Shown here: positions 63,992-64,000 of the stretch, one piece after another
Position numbering within the stretch: position 1 is the stretch's first letter
Layout: every line of letters starts with the position of its first letter
From: AC-32 sp035518635
Lineage (GTDB): Bacteria; Actinomycetota; Thermoleophilia; Gaiellales; Gaiellaceae
DNA length: 64,000 nt
Assembly: GCA_035518635.1 (NCBI GenBank)
Contig: DATIXI010000041.1
Span: forward strand, 28,293-92,292
Reading direction: 5' to 3'
The notes under the pieces: model-generated
What the model was told of the DNA's origin: nothing
The model's input: only the letters and a program-made list of their open reading frames with translations
Database searches by the model: none
Position numbers and translations under genes: made by a program

Positions 63992-64000
63992 AAGCAGGCG

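Noticed and set aside
63778..63993. Minus-strand 71-aa frame
   Set aside because: Crosses a strong plus-strand promoter and structured RNA; no ribosome-binding site and no known motif.

Overview
This 64 kb window is high-GC bacterial chromosome, densely packed on both strands, with many 1-4 nt start/stop overlaps (ATGA, GTGA, TGATG) and frequent GTG starts. The gene set (MarP-type periplasmic protease, KorAB, PAC2 protein, DrrABC-type exporters, ECF sigma factor with a SnoaL tail, CcdA-thioredoxin DipZ fusion) indicates an Actinomycetota member. The resemblance of several proteins to Gaiella/Solirubrobacter-type sequences suggests class Thermoleophilia; that placement is from memory, not a search. 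No IS element, prophage, CRISPR array or rRNA operon was seen.

Layout. 0-3.6 kb: truncated LuxR-type ATPase regulator, marP, NTF2-like protein, tRNA-Asp. 3.7-9.6 kb: visibly lower-GC block with three related secreted propeller-like proteins (two with duplicated leaders), two further exported proteins and a decayed adenylate-cyclase end. 9.6-18.5 kb: cupins, a cysteine-synthase-like enzyme, a TolB-like protein, a methyltransferase, DUF899 and RDD proteins, and an ABC exporter. 18.5-21.3 kb: MFS exporter, STAS protein and ECF sigma factor joined by three matching promoters. 22-30.6 kb: CPA1 antiporter, then a two-component system embedded among secreted beta-propeller, GerMN-Kelch, Kelch-lipoprotein and DUF6636 genes. 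30.7-38.2 kb: DrrABC exporter with MarR regulator, UppP, and three unusual exported or low-complexity proteins (collagen-like/lamin-tail, Pro/Glu-rich, RTX-like). 38.2-50.9 kb: core metabolism (Pip, KorAB, AlkA, ProC, Pgl, thiolase and FadB-like beta-oxidation). 51-61 kb: helicase, DipZ, PAC2, CtaA, ApgM, cupredoxin-like protein, NadM-like, SelD. 61-64 kb: thioredoxin-like lipoprotein, a 44-aa exported peptide directly downstream of an XRE-TPR regulator, and a strong promoter feeding a highly structured RNA that runs off the window.

The most novel regulatory logic is visible in the DNA itself. (1) Three promoters around the two-component system carry the same 56-bp architecture: four GTnnC boxes at exact 11-bp intervals, a 10-bp gap, then an AGnATGG motif. 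(2) Three promoters share GATGAGTT-N14-CGTC and link the ECF sigma factor to itself, an MFS pump and a STAS protein. (3) The XRE-TPR regulator plus short exported peptide has the gene layout of an RRNPP-type peptide-signalling pair. (4) Many genes have a TAnnnT -10 box 6-8 nt before the start codon, so leaderless transcripts are probably common; one symmetric -10 appears to serve two divergent leaderless genes only 19 bp apart.
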